A stretch of 64,000 bases of DNA, from contig JASAND010015763.1 in NCBI GenBank assembly GCA_030248195.1, positions 1 to 64,000 of the forward strand. Direction: 5' to 3'. The notes beneath the pieces are model-generated. The model did not search any database and had not been told where the DNA came from. It was given only the letters and a program-made list of their open reading frames with translations. This document shows, one piece after another, positions 11,366 through 24,300 of the stretch. Positions within the stretch are counted from its first letter, which is position 1. Each line of letters begins with the position of its first letter. The DNA is from Trissonchulus latispiculum (Eukaryota > Nematoda > Enoplea > Enoplida > Ironidae). The position numbers and the translations under genes are program-made.

Positions 11366-11525
11366 GGGCCTTTTCAAGAAAGGGTAGAGTAGAGCAGAGT
11401 AGAGTTAAAATTAACTCTTTTAACTCGTTTTAAGTCCACTCAAGCTTGCACTTTCCTCTTTTAACTCTTTCATGAAAAAGATCGAGTTAATTTTAACTCT
11501 ACTCTACCCTTTCTTGAAAAGGCCC
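11366..11525. mobile_element. GGGCCTTTTCAAGAAAGG hairpin MITE, copy 1
   Basis: GGGCCTTTTCAAGAAAGGGT is mirrored by ACCCTTTCTTGAAAAGGCCC. A second stem inside is made of GAGTTAAAATTAACTC words. Copies 2 and 3 are at 25969-26105 and 34317-34464. Confidence 0.85.
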
Positions 11526-12679
11526 CAAGAACCTTGGCCAACATTTTGAACTTTGGCCCGTCCACTGGAAATATCAGCAAAGGCAAATGCCTGTCCCTAA
11601 AGGTTGGCCATATCGTAGTGACTTTGTTTTATGCACTGCACATGCACTTTGACGCATTGGCCCACTATGGCTTATATTGTTTTGTTTATGACTACATTGT
11701 ATTCAAATAATCACTAGTGCATACGTCTATAAACAAGCTCATATATAGTTTAAACTATCGGTATGGTGTCCAGCTGACGTCCAAACAGCATGAAAAAGGA
11801 GCCACAAATTTAACTAAAGGTTCGATGTTGAAAACGGTAGCTAACTTTGGGCAAAACACAGCTCTCTTCGACGATGTCCTACCAACCCTTTCTAGCCCTC
11901 CTTAAATGACGGAATGATGCCGGTTTTACAGTCACTCGAAACTTTAGTCTGTTTAATTCGATGTGTTGTTTCTTTAGTTTTTGGAATTTGTGGGGGGAAT
12001 TTATGAATTTAGGAAAAATAAGTTTGGGAAAAAATAACTTCAGAGCCTAGACTTGGCAGCCTAATGTAAGTACTGAAGTCTGGGAGTTGAACGACATCAC
12101 CACCACTATTACAAAGGACTGGTGCAATGTAACACCAACCCTGACTACCCTAGAGATTTTGTCCAGGCGGCTCCCTTTGAACCCCGGGATGAGCCTCGCT
12201 AGGTTTGGTGGAGTGTGAATGTTTGGGGGACGCCAGACCGACTGGCGCCTGAGTGAAAGGGGGAGATTGGACTGGTAGACTGGCTCAGACGTACTCCAGG
12301 CTACCCCAGAGCGTTTACTCTAGAATTTAGAATTAGCTCAATTATAGGTTAATAAAATTAAACGGATAAGTTTGACAATTAGCGATTTAATAAACGAATA
12401 TTAAAAAGACAGACGAATTATAAGATAACCAAAATTAACAAAGCTGACTTACTGTCTACCAATAAGAAGAAGGGGGAAGGGGAGACATAAATGCAGAAAT
12501 GGGGGGAAAATGGGAGAAATTGGGGAAACGGAGACTGAGCACCAAAAAAGGGGAGGGGGATGTGATTGAGTTATGGATGAATTAAAGTTAAAAGAAAAGG
12601 GAATTAGCGATATCAGAAAAAGTCAGGCAGTTTTAGGGCGAACCCCCGATAAATGCAGGCAGATAGAAATGTCGAATCA
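11526..12679. other. Non-coding stretch
   Basis: Purine-rich sequence with G runs at 12470-12560. No supported gene or repeat. Confidence 0.4.
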
Positions 12680-12687
12680 AGTTGATT

Positions 12688-13863
12688 ATAATAGATACGC
12701 CCAATGTGCGTCATCGTTTGTCCACGCATAAAATGCGTTCATTTCAGCAAGCTATAACTTTTGAATGCAAGCACTTTTAAAATGAAACTTTGTAGAAGCT
12801 CAAGTACACGTACTTCTACATTTCTTTAAAATTTGGTGATATTAGACAAAGTTCATCGCAAGTTATAGCGATTTATTTGCAAAAAAGGCGGACTTTCGCT
12901 GGCAAAGCTTCTGTGCCTAAAGTGTGTCGGGCATGTCCAAAAGTGCTTCATTTCAAAGTTCCTATGATTTTCATTAGAAAAACAAATTTTAAGACGCTAT
13001 ATATATATATATCCCCCATTTCCTGCAATTTAACGCTGTGAAAGTTTTTTGAAAGTAGTTGGCTTGTAAATAAACAATATACCTAAAAATCAACAAAATC
13101 TGCGATGATCGAAAAAGTTGTGAAAATGATACTGCAATGCTATTTTAGGCGAATTTGCAAATTAAACTTTAACAATTTATAAAATATAATTTTGTGATTT
13201 GAAGCAAGAAATAACAAAGAACAAACGAAGAAATAACAAAGAAATGCTTTTAGTAAAAAATAAAATGTCTGTAAAATCAATAAATTTGGTATTAGATTGC
13301 TCAGAATTATTCATACGAATTTGTCTGAGTACTTGTTTTTGTATTAAATTAAGTTATAGACTCAGTATTCCTAATTATTTGCACCAAATTTACATGTAAA
13401 AGATACAAACGCACATTAGGGTCATGTATTCAAAAATTTGATTTAGGATGACGAACTTTCGGTGTTCATAACTGGTTCCACTAAAATAGGAATATCTCAG
13501 TCCAGGTAAGGTGAAATCATGTATTGTTTATATTTTTGGAATCAACAGCTTTCATTGAACATTTTCATAGCTGACACTTTATAAACAGCTAAAGATTAAA
13601 GATTTTAGACACATAAAACTAATTAAGGCACACTGATTAAAAATTGTCGGACACGAGTGTTTTTATTGAAGGTACATTGAATTCTATCGCTCTGTAATAA
13701 AGTTTTAATAAACAATTTTTACACCATGGTATACAGCTTGAATAGGTCTACTCAGAAATGTAAAAATTGTGGGTCATCTCCTAATACGTGGCGCATGAGA
13801 CAAGTTTAAACGGCTCAGTGACGCACTTTGAGGTATAACGCAGATTGGGCGTGTTTACTATAA
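12688..13863. mobile_element. Probable foldback/MITE with ACGCCCAATNTGCGT ends
   Basis: ATAGATACGCCCAATGTGCG at the left is mirrored by CGCAGATTGGGCGTGTTTAC at the right. The arms are weakly matched beyond about 25 bp. A (TA)n tract lies at 12997-13012. Confidence 0.45.
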
Positions 13864-15261
13864 GGTGCTGGTTCGGGTATTTGCAGCAAATCTTGAAAGA
13901 CTGTGAATTCGCTAAATTTTTGGAATTAAACTATAATTTTTATATCATTTTAAAGCTTAGACTGTGGTTGCTACAGCTAGGTAGGGTATACTTGTCTCAT
14001 TTCAACTCTTTGATTTGAACATGCCGTAACAAGAAAACAATTTTTGAACACGGATTTCTCGAAATGTGAGAAAGCTAAAGAAAAGGGACCAGTTCAGGAA
14101 TCAAAAGAAACGTCTTCCCCATCGCTATTTTTTCTGAAATCTTTTAGTGATCAGGCAAGCTCACCATTTTGAGAATGTAGAATTTGTCTGATTTCGCCTA
14201 ACTTTTCAGTCATGTTTTGATACGTATTTCTCCTGAACGGAAAGACAAAACGCGAAACCAATAGCCCTCGACAATGGTCCCAAAATGCGTATCTAAAAGC
14301 CGTTTTTTAATTGGTTGCATGAGTTGAGAGAAACCCGTGTTCAAAGCAATCTGGATGCGAAATTCAAAATTTCACATTTTCGGTGCTGTGCCTAGGCGCA
14401 GATACCACAAAGAGCTTTCCGCTGGGCTTAACATGTGCTTTAAGTCTATAAATATGATCAATACTTGATCGACGGATCAGCGTTGTTGAAACTGTCTGTA
14501 ACAGTATGCGTATTAGAAGTGCGGATATTTCCGAATATTTCTGAGAACACTCTTAAATCCGTGTAGGGTACCCACAGTGCAAGTTATGACGATTAAAGCA
14601 AATTCCACCAAAACTCCAATTTTCACGCCGCGACTTTTCTAAAATTTTTTCTAGGCTAAATGATGTAATTGTAGCAAATTAAAGCACCTTAAACAGCCGT
14701 ACGCGACAAAAAAATCCTCAACCGAAGGTGGTGTGACTAGTGATTTAGCGTGGGAATGTGCATTGCGAAATATGGACTGATATAAGTATAAAAACAACTT
14801 GGGGGTCCGACGTTTCTATCTGAGTAATATAATAAAGTAATATAAGTAGTAATAGCTGAGTAATAAGAGTAATATCGTTTGTCCAGTATCAGCTGACTGT
14901 CAATCTGGTAAATCTTGTTCAGGTATGTCGCCAGTGTCGGACATGGAAGTTGATGCAATGCGCAAGTATGTAACTGAGGGTCTGTCTTAGTAATTTGTTA
15001 GTAATAGTTTAGATAGTGATAGTTTAGTTAAAAGATTTAAATAGATCAAGCATCTTCTGTCGTTGAAAGGTGAGTGGGTGGGGAAACACCATCTAGCAGA
15101 GGGGTTGTGTTAATTGCTAAAAATTGTTACTTCAAGATAACATTAAACGTTAACATTAAACACAGATATAAATGTACACTGTTACCATGCGCTTGTATTG
15201 TGTACCCTGTTATTACACTAAGGCTGTGTATTAGACTTTCCTTTTGATGTTGCCGCCTACG
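13864..15261. other. Non-coding stretch
   Basis: Degenerate AT-rich sequence. Words such as CGGATTTCTCGAAATGTG resemble 40930-41300, suggesting an old shared repeat whose boundaries I cannot set. Confidence 0.35.
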
Positions 15262-15742
15262 TTAGAGTCCAATTTCTGACAGCCAGACGTCACTTATATC
15301 AATGCTTGGTTGACTGTAAGCCCGTGTTCCCCGCTTTTTCATTTCTATGGTCTCCTTAAATTCTCTCTTTCTTAGGTCTCGTTCCTTTGCCAGTACTTTA
15401 ACTTCTGCCCAGTTTGGTCCGTGGTCAGACAACACTTCACCTTTCTCACATGCGTTCTTGTGTTTTTTCAGTCTTTGACTCAGAGGTCTTGTTTGGCCAA
15501 TGTAGACTTTGCCACAATCACTGCAAGGCATCTCGTACACACAATGTTTGACCTCGTATCCGTTTGGTCCCTGCTTGGATCAATCTCAATAATAATCGTG
15601 ATCTCAATGTGTCGCTACTCCTGAATACTAGTTTCACACCGTAGGGGCTGCATATTCTCTTTAGTCTAGACACTACGTTAGGGCAGTGGTAGACTGCCAC
15701 CAGATCCAGACCCCGTGTTAATGTATGGCCACATGTGGGCAC
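15262..15742 (-). pseudogene. Penelope-like retroelement remnant with GIY-YIG endonuclease
   Basis: Two overlapping minus-strand frames make the 3' end of a Penelope-like ORF with at least one frameshift. The upstream frame (from 15742) has VYHCPNVVSRLKRICSPYGV and SSDTLRSRLL, the linker typical of these elements. The next frame has VYEMPCSDCGKVYIGQTRPL followed by RLKKHKNACEKG and EVKVLAKERDLRKREFKE, the GIY-YIG nuclease core with its Cys pair and downstream Arg and Glu. The reverse transcriptase is missing, so this is a 5'-truncated insertion. Confidence 0.78.
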
Positions 15743-18201
15743 CTTGCCAATAGTTCAAGAAACAGCTACACTCACTCTTTCATTGCACTTATTGGAGATT
15801 AATACAACACCACAGCAAAAATTTTTCAAAACAATAAATTCCGGATTCCGGAAGAAAGGTAATGCCTATGACATGTATGTTGAAGGTTATTGATATAAAA
15901 GCAATTTTTCAAATAATGTCTGACGTATTCCTGCAATGATTTGCAAATGTTTTCTGAAGTAAGCAGGTGGAAATTCTTATATGATGAGCTACGCAGTTTG
16001 TCTACAATTACTGAAAATGTCTGTCCATAGAAACTAACAACATTTTGCTTGTTTCGTGGGCGATTTAGGCTGGCAAGTCAGCACCAGCTTTCATTTTCTT
16101 AACTAGTAGTGTGCTGGAAGCCTCTTCAGTCATGAAATGTGTTGGTGCGCATCCAGCCACGATAGAATCGGAAATTGCAGTTTAAAGTTCATTTCAGTTT
16201 AATTATTTTTGCTGCACGATTCTCGGTAGGATGAACACATTACCTGAACTGCAAAAATGCTTTAAATGTCATTAGTAGTATAGATGATGGATACCCTCCC
16301 CTTTCTTTAACACATGATGAGTTTATCATATAACGTCGTCTTGCTGGACGGGCATTTTTTATGAAAACTAACAATCGTCTCATTAGCTGTTGTGATGGCA
16401 TTAACTTAATTTAGCATTTAAGGTATCATAGAACAGCTGTTCTTTGCTATGAAAACTGCCGTTTTGGATTTCGTCACAATTAAAAGAATTAACACAATAG
16501 TAAACATATAACTGATGACAGCATCCATTTCCTTAACTATCACTGCCCGCAATCACTGCCTGCAATCACTATCACTGCCCCCAGCCCCGGATCGGATTGA
16601 GGTCATGAGTCCCCGTCCCCTTGCAAATTTGTCAACCAAAATGCTCCAAATCTTCCGAATTTTCTGTTTTAAAAATTTCCGGAATTCAAATTTTTTAATT
16701 CTCACGATATGCTTATGTAATTGCTTATGCTTAAAAGCTCGTTGCGAAATGAACCCGCTTTGTAATGCAATCATTTCCCATAAATGACGTTTATTCCCAA
16801 ACTCGTTGAAATAAGATTTTCCGGATTTACATGTGTTTCATTACACACACTCGAAAGGTCTTGACGAGCTGAACAGCTTTTGTAATACAACTCGATCCCA
16901 GAGATGGGCCCTGTTCCCAGAATTCACAAAAACCACCCTATCTATATAATGCATAAGGAATGTCGAAAAATTTGTACTTTCAGATAATTCTAAAATAATT
17001 CTAGCTCATAATTAGCTTTTAAATGAAACGTTATAATTTAAATATAAGTGCAAAAATAGCCAGCTGGTACAGCTCTATTCGATCATAGACACAAAAGTTT
17101 GAATGTGCTAAATTCTGGCTGAAATAAATATTTTTAACAGATTAAATAAGTCATATTAATTCCTAAATATTCCAAATAAGTATGTCAATCCCGATACACA
17201 GGTTATTCTAAAGCTCCAATTCAGGACGATTCTAAAAACATATATTGTTGGGCTCTAAAGGCAATTTTGCAATTAAACGACCGAAGTGATGTACAGTTCC
17301 ACATAAAATGAGTACTGCGGATTTTGAAAACTTTCTATTTCTGAGCCAACGCACTTTGGCGAAAAAGTTTCCTTCAAGTTCAGAGAACTTTTCCTAGCAG
17401 CTGAGAACATTTAATCGTTCCAGAATGTACATTCTCAGCAGTCAGCGGCATTCAATTAATAAGTGACCGTCCAAAAATTAATTAGCAGAAAACATTAGAG
17501 AACAATTCCATTTGACTGTTTTCATATATACATATAACAAGCAATATTTTATGCAAAAGGATTTGTTTTCGCTGGATCAACAATTGTAAATGTACACCTG
17601 CTGCGCAGCCAATAATTTTAAATAAATTTTTATTTGCATATTAACAGACATTAAACGTGCAAAACATTGTGTGAATACTGTTTGTATGAACATTTTCGTT
17701 GCACATTTTGCTAACTTTTACACAGCTAATTAAAATTACACAATCCAGCTGATCTTTGCTGTTTGTTTCAAGCGTTTGAAACACTTTAGCTGGGCAGTTA
17801 AAGAAACACTTTTTATGATGCTGTATAAATAAGAAAGAAGGATTTCCGGTTTTGAAACTGCAGAATGCCATCTTTATGCACATGCTTAATTTTATGGATA
17901 AGAAACAGAATCTGGAGAGACAGGAATGTACGTACAAATCATGCTGGCCCTATCTTTAACCACTGCACACACGCAAACATGCTAAATTGTATCTTTCTCA
18001 AAGAAACTGTGTGTTGGGGCCGGGGCTGAGCAAACATATAATACCTGCTGCGCTGAGGCGCAATCCACATCACTAGTGCCAACAACTGTAATGTGTCAAC
18101 AAAATAACGCGTCCCCTAAATATTAGAGACTTGCAGAGAGCAACGTAAACGGGTTGTACTGCTTGTGTTATAGCGACAGTACACTTTTATTCGTCTAAAC
18201 C
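15743..18201. other. Upstream region of the channel gene
   Basis: No supported coding exon. I looked for an exon carrying the His-Gly motif that normally precedes TM1 in DEG/ENaC proteins and did not find one. A short CACTGCCC-type minisatellite lies at 16540-16580. Confidence 0.4.
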
Positions 18202-18333
18202 ATGGTGCTGGTCAATGCATGTTGTTTGACATACACTGCTGTTACGGCATCCATTGCTTGTGTCATCATGATATACTATGTTGCTTCCATAGGACGTGCA
18301 GTGTCAAACGCTCCAGTACGGGTTGCTATTAAG
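18202..18333 (+). CDS. Channel exon 1: start codon and TM1
   Basis: ACCATGG is a strong start context, with an in-frame TAA two codons upstream (18196). Residues 1-44 hold a hydrophobic helix (TASIACVIMIYYVASIG) ending in VRVAIK, as in DEG/ENaC TM1. There is no AG between the stop and TM1 that could accept an upstream exon. Only about eight residues precede the membrane. Donor GTAACT, phase 0. Confidence 0.75.
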
Positions 18334-21300
18334 GTAACTTTAAATTGCAAGCTTTCATAGATTGTTAAAACAGCAAGGATATTAGTTGTAAAAGTTAAAG
18401 TTTTTTGTTATCAGCGGTATACCTAGTTAGCAGTATAGCCTGCTGGCTGGCTCATCTCGTAAGCGAATACCTTGTGAACAAAACGCGCCATTATTATACT
18501 TGCATGCTGTAATATAATGGCAAGAGTCCATAATTGCACTATATATAAGAAGAAGAGTAAGCCATTAGAGGGCTTCTCTTCTTGGCATTGCGTAAACGTG
18601 CTCCGCCCACAATGCGCGAATGTTTCCCCGTTTGATCGGGGTAGGTCTCTTCGACAAAGCATACCCCCCTCCTTTATGTAGCAGAAAAGTGGTCCCCGAT
18701 TGGTGTGGGGGTAGCCAACAGCCAATCAGATTGCAGAGACCAGCTCCCCGTTTGGTGGGGGAAGAGCAGAGTATTACGGTAGTTTTGTTCTATTGTAAAA
18801 TGGGTCCCCATTTGGAGGGGGGGGGGGGGGTAGCAAAAGAGGTCCCCGTGTGGGAGGGGTCGCCAACACCTAATCAGATTCAGCCAATCTTTGCCTGACT
18901 TGGCGACCCCTCCCAAACGGAGACCCCCTTCTGCATACCCCCCCACCAAATGAGGGAACATTCGCGTATTGTGGGCGGAGCACCACCGTATGCCAAGAAG
19001 AGAATCCCTCTAGTAGCTTACTCTTCTTCTATAATATAAAGGAACTAATTAAGGACTCTTGATAATAGCCATACGTCAAGGTTGGGTTGTGACTGAGCAC
19101 GGAAACACATGCGCAACTTTTGTGCAAATTTTGAGCAGCTCAAATATGGTGTGAACATCTTATTTTAACAAAACACTTGGAAACTATTTGAGTTATCGCT
19201 GTGTTGACAGGACAAAATGTTCACTTAATTTTACTGAGCTGGTTATGTCACAGATGTTTCTTATTTAAAACATCAAATGACAATCGTGCAATCTTGTTGA
19301 AAACTGATTGGTTAATTCCACTGTTGTACTAATTTTCCGTTTCTTATGACATCTTGTTTCAGTTTGAATATAATCCTCAATTTCCGTCAGTAACTGTTTG
19401 CAACTATAATCCATTCTTTCAAACTGCTTTCATGTTGTCGCCCATTGGAAAATTCTTTGTAAGCGATGTGCTATTAAATTAATTTTTCATACCGGAACAT
19501 ACTTATTACCTTCCATACTCATCTGATGTTGCCCACCTTCAATCGTTGATGTCATTGTTCAGTTCACAAATATAAATTTTTGTCCGGGGACTCCTGCACA
19601 GTTCTATACTTCCGAACAAAATAGGCCAATGACACCAGTTTTCAGCAGCGCTGCTTGATTTCTTGCACAATAATGCGTTGCATACAAGCAAAATATGTCA
19701 GTCTATTGACTATGCTGCATTCCCTTAAAACGGAGAGAAACTTCTTCATTAGCACAGAATTTCAAATACTGCTTTTATGGAGGAGTGAACCCTATCCAGC
19801 AGAGATTACAACTCTGATGTAGTTATTTATATTTCTTGGAAATTTTAGTTTCAATTACACTGGGTGGCTCTGACAGTTGTAATTTGAAAAATTTCAGAAG
19901 AAATGTGTGGAATACATTAAAAAATGTTTCTAACATAATTAAATAAAAACTTGACTTACTAAATATTGATTGATTTGAGTATTGAATCAGAATAATTGGT
20001 TTTCAGAAAGAAACCGTATTGACTGAGTGTTTCTAACTTTTAATTTTATTTAGAGGTTCTTAAATTAGATTCACTGTAAAATTAGCTTTCAAATATTAGA
20101 AAGCAGTTAATTTAATTTATTCGTAAATTTTGGATCTCTAACTATTTCTCTCCAACTCCTTTGGGGGTAAATTGTTAAACTGGGGTCATTTGTATTAAAA
20201 TTTGAAATTTGAAATTTTCGGAAAAAATCTATGTGGAACCTATTGAGAATAAAGCAAGATTTTGGGATTTCCAAAATTCTGAGTTTTTAGAAAAAGTTTC
20301 CAAAAATTTCATTTTTGTTTGAATCTGAATTTTGTTTGAAGGAAGTCTTTTTTGAAAATGTTTTCATTGATAAGATTAAGACAGATTTGAAAGAAAGATA
20401 TTTTTGATTAATTTACAACCACAAAAAATGATTTAAGGTCTGGAATTTTGAATTCTTCAATTTTAAAAGAATTTAATGTTCAACGTTTCATGAGTAATTT
20501 AAGGGGGGTCTAAATTTTGGTCGTTTTTTCTTCTTCGATCTTTTCTTCGTTCTTTGATCTCGCTGATTTTTACGTATTTATGGTCCAAGCGGTATATTTT
20601 AATGAGCCTTTAAAACTATGTAAAGTTGTGAGTCGTACGGTTGTTGCGTAATTTCACCTCAAGTTGAGGTCTCACGTGTTAAACATAGGAAACTTAATAA
20701 GTTTCAGTTTTTTGGAGTAGTGTCAAAAAATCTCGAAAGTGGGCATTGCTAACCAGCCGTGTCTGGTATCATAAAAAAGGCCTGGATGAGATCTCTGATT
20801 TGTTGGAATTAGAATTTTGATTTAGGCTTCTAAAATTTTTTAATTAATTTTTGAACATTTTAAACTTGAAGCCATTTAAAAGCGGGTCAAATTCTAAATA
20901 TTCAAAAATGGATTAAAAACTTTAAAGCCCCTAAATCAAAATTTTAATTCCTAAATCACAGACCTTATCCAGTCCTTTCAAATTGTAAGACAAGGCTGGT
21001 TAGGAATGCCCACTTTCGAGATTTTTTGAAACTACTCCAAAAAACTGAAACTTTTAAGGTTTCCTATGTTTAACACGTGAGACCTCAACGTTGAGGTGAA
21101 ATTACGCAACAACCGTACGACTCACAACTTTAGTTTTAAAAACTCAATAAAATATACCGTTTGGACCATAAAATACGTAAAAATCAGCGAGATCGAAGAA
21201 AGTCGAAAAAATGACCAAAATTTGGACCCCCCCTTAAATTACTCATAAAACGTGAAGTTCAAATTCTTTTAAAATTGAAGATTTTAAAATTTCAGATTTT

Positions 21301-24300
21301 AAATTTTTTTATTTGTGGTTATAAATTAATCACAAACATATTTCTTTAAAATTATCTTAATCTTAATATGAATGAAAACATTTTCGAAAAAGTCTTAATT
21401 CAAACAAAATTCAGATGGAAATTTTAGGAAAGTTTTTCTAATAACCCCGATTTTTTGGAAATCCCAAATTCTTGCCTTATTCATAATAGGTTCCAAATTG
21501 ATTTTTTCTGAAAATTTCAAACTTCAAATTTTAGTACAAATGGCCCAATTTAACTATTTACCCCCAAAGGAGTTGGAGAGAAATATGTAGTCAGAGTTCC
21601 AAAATTTAGGAATAAATTAAATGTTTCTTTCCAACTGATTTTTTCAATGAATCTCATCTGGAAAGTAAAAGTAAAAGTTAGGAACAGTCAGTCAATAAGG
21701 TTTCTTTCTGATGATTCAATACTCAAATTAATCAATAATTAAGTCGTTTTTTTATTTAATTATGTTAGAAATATTATTAATGTATTCCACACATTTCTTC
21801 TGAAATTTTTCAAATTACAACTGTCAGAGCCACACAGTGTAATTGAAACTAAAATTTCCAAAAAATATAAATAACTACATCAGAGTTGTAATCTCTGCTG
21901 GATAGGGTTCACTCCTCCATAAAAGTAGTATTTGAAATTCTGTGCTAATGAAGAAGTTTCTCTCCGTTTTAATTAAATGCAGCATAGTCAATAGACTGAC
22001 ATATTTTGCTTGTATGCAACGCATTATTGTGCAAGAAATCAAGCAGCGCTGCTGAAAACTGGTGTCATTGGCCTATTTTGTTCGGAAGTTTGGAACTGTG
22101 CAGGAGTCCCCGGACAAATTTTGCCCAAAATGCGTGAAACAAATCCTTAGCAGGAAGAATGAGAATACCACTCACCACTTGAAGAAGTGTCCGGGGACTC
22201 CTGCACAGTTCTATGCTTCCGAGCAAAATGGGCCAATGATACCAGTTTTCAGCAGCACTGCTTGGTTTCATGCACAATAATGCGTTTGATGCAAGCAAAA
22301 TTTGTCAATCTATTGTCTATGCTGCATTGCCTTAAAACGGAGAGAAACTTCTTCATTAGTACCAGAATTTCAAGTACTGCTTTATGGAGGAGTGAAACCC
22401 AGCCAGCAAAGATTACAGCTCTGATGTAGTTATTTATATTTCTTGGAAATTTTAGTTTCGATTACACTGTCTGGCACTAACCATTGTAATTTGAAAATTT
22501 TCAGAAAAAATGTGTGAAATACATTAAAAATATTTCTAGGAACGTAATTAAATAAAGAAAAATTAACTTATTATTTATGGATTAGTTTGAGTATTGAATC
22601 AGAATGCTTGGTTTTCAGACAGAAACCGTATTGACTGACTGTTTAATTTTATTTAAAAATGAGATTCATTGGAAAATTAGCTTTTCGAAAAATTAGAAAG
22701 ATGCATTTCATTTATTATAATTTTTGTATCTCTAACTTGTATCTTTGTGTAATTTCCTCCAACTCCTTTGGGAGAAATAGCTAAATTTGGGTCATTTGTA
22801 TTAAAATGTGTTTAAAGGTTGGTGAATTTTACAGAAGTTACCTGTCACAATAAAAATAAAAGAATTTTTCAGTTTGTAACTAAAACGTTCTAATTAAAGA
22901 TGTCTTTTAAAATTACATTATGTATGAACTTAAATACTTCATGAAACGTAGAACTTTAAATTCTTTTAAAATTGAAGATCTTAAAATTCCAGATATTAAA
23001 TCATTTTATTTGTGGTTATAAATTAATCAGAAATATTTTTCTGACTAATTTATCTTAAATCTTAATATCAATGAAATATTTTCACAAAGTCTTCCTTCAA
23101 ACAAAATTTAGATGGAAATTTTAGGACAGCTTTTCTAAAAACTCCGATTTTTGGAAATCCCAAAATCTTGCCTCATTTTCAACGGGGTGCTCTCATTACA
23201 GCGACATGGCGATAGCGCGAAATGGCGAAGGCGCGACAAACGGTTATTACCGCGACATAGCAAAGGCGCGACTTAGCTAAAGCGCGACATCTCAGTTACG
23301 CGCATTACCGAAGGCGCGACAACACCATTAGACGTTAATTTAGCATTGCCTTTATTGATGGTTAATTTTCTATCGTCCTTTGACCAAGAGTACATAATGA
23401 TATGTGTATGACAAGCGTCACACTCTATGCAGTGAAGGGCAAAACTATGCTATGCGCGCTATCGGTTCACCCCCCTTCACGAACTGCCCCTCTCTCACAC
23501 CACCCCTATATATGTAGGTACGTGGTCCAAACGGGGGTCGCTCGCTGCTTTGCATAATTACACGCTGAAACTAACAGGGGCCCAATTAGGGGAGGGGGTT
23601 TAAGCGTGTATGTTTAACACTTGTATGCAGAAAACATGCTAAGCGAGTGAGCGAACCCCTTTTTGGAACTGTGTACCCAGATAGGGGCGGTGTGAGGGGG
23701 TCAATTTGTGGAGGGTCAGCCGTTAGCGCGCATAGCATAGTTGCCCTTCACTGCATAGAGTGTGACGATTGTCATACTCTTAAGCCCGGTTCATACTTGA
23801 CTCTGAGTCTCTGTCTCTTAGTCTCTGTCTCTATGTCTCTGTCTCTATACGGTTCATATCTGTCTCTGTCTTTTTGTCCTTTTGTCTCTAAGCTGTCCTT
23901 AAGTGTCTCTAAGCGAAGATGAACAATGCTCAACTTTTCTGCTTGTCCTTAAGAGACAGCCAATCAGAACATAGAATAATATCAAGTGAGCAGTCAGTTA
24001 AGTTAGATATTTTAAGGTAACTGTACATGTATCAAATTTTAAAGTCAGTTTTCAACATATAGTTCTATGCTTCCGAGCAAAATGGGCCAATGATACCAGT
24101 TTTCAGCAGCACTGCTTGGTTTCATGCACAATAATGCGTTCGATGCAATCAAAATTTGTCAGTCTATTGTCTATGCTGCATTGCTTTAAAACGGAGAGAA
24201 ACTTCTTCATTAGTACCAGCAAGAGTACATAATAGATAAGAGTAAGAAACTCTTACGCTAGCATGTACAAATTATGTAAGGTATGCTCGGTTCATTAACT

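Noticed and set aside
18620..18961. Overlapping Pro/Gly-rich frames on both strands
   Set aside because: They arise from inverted GGTCCCC repeats of the intron 1 MITE.
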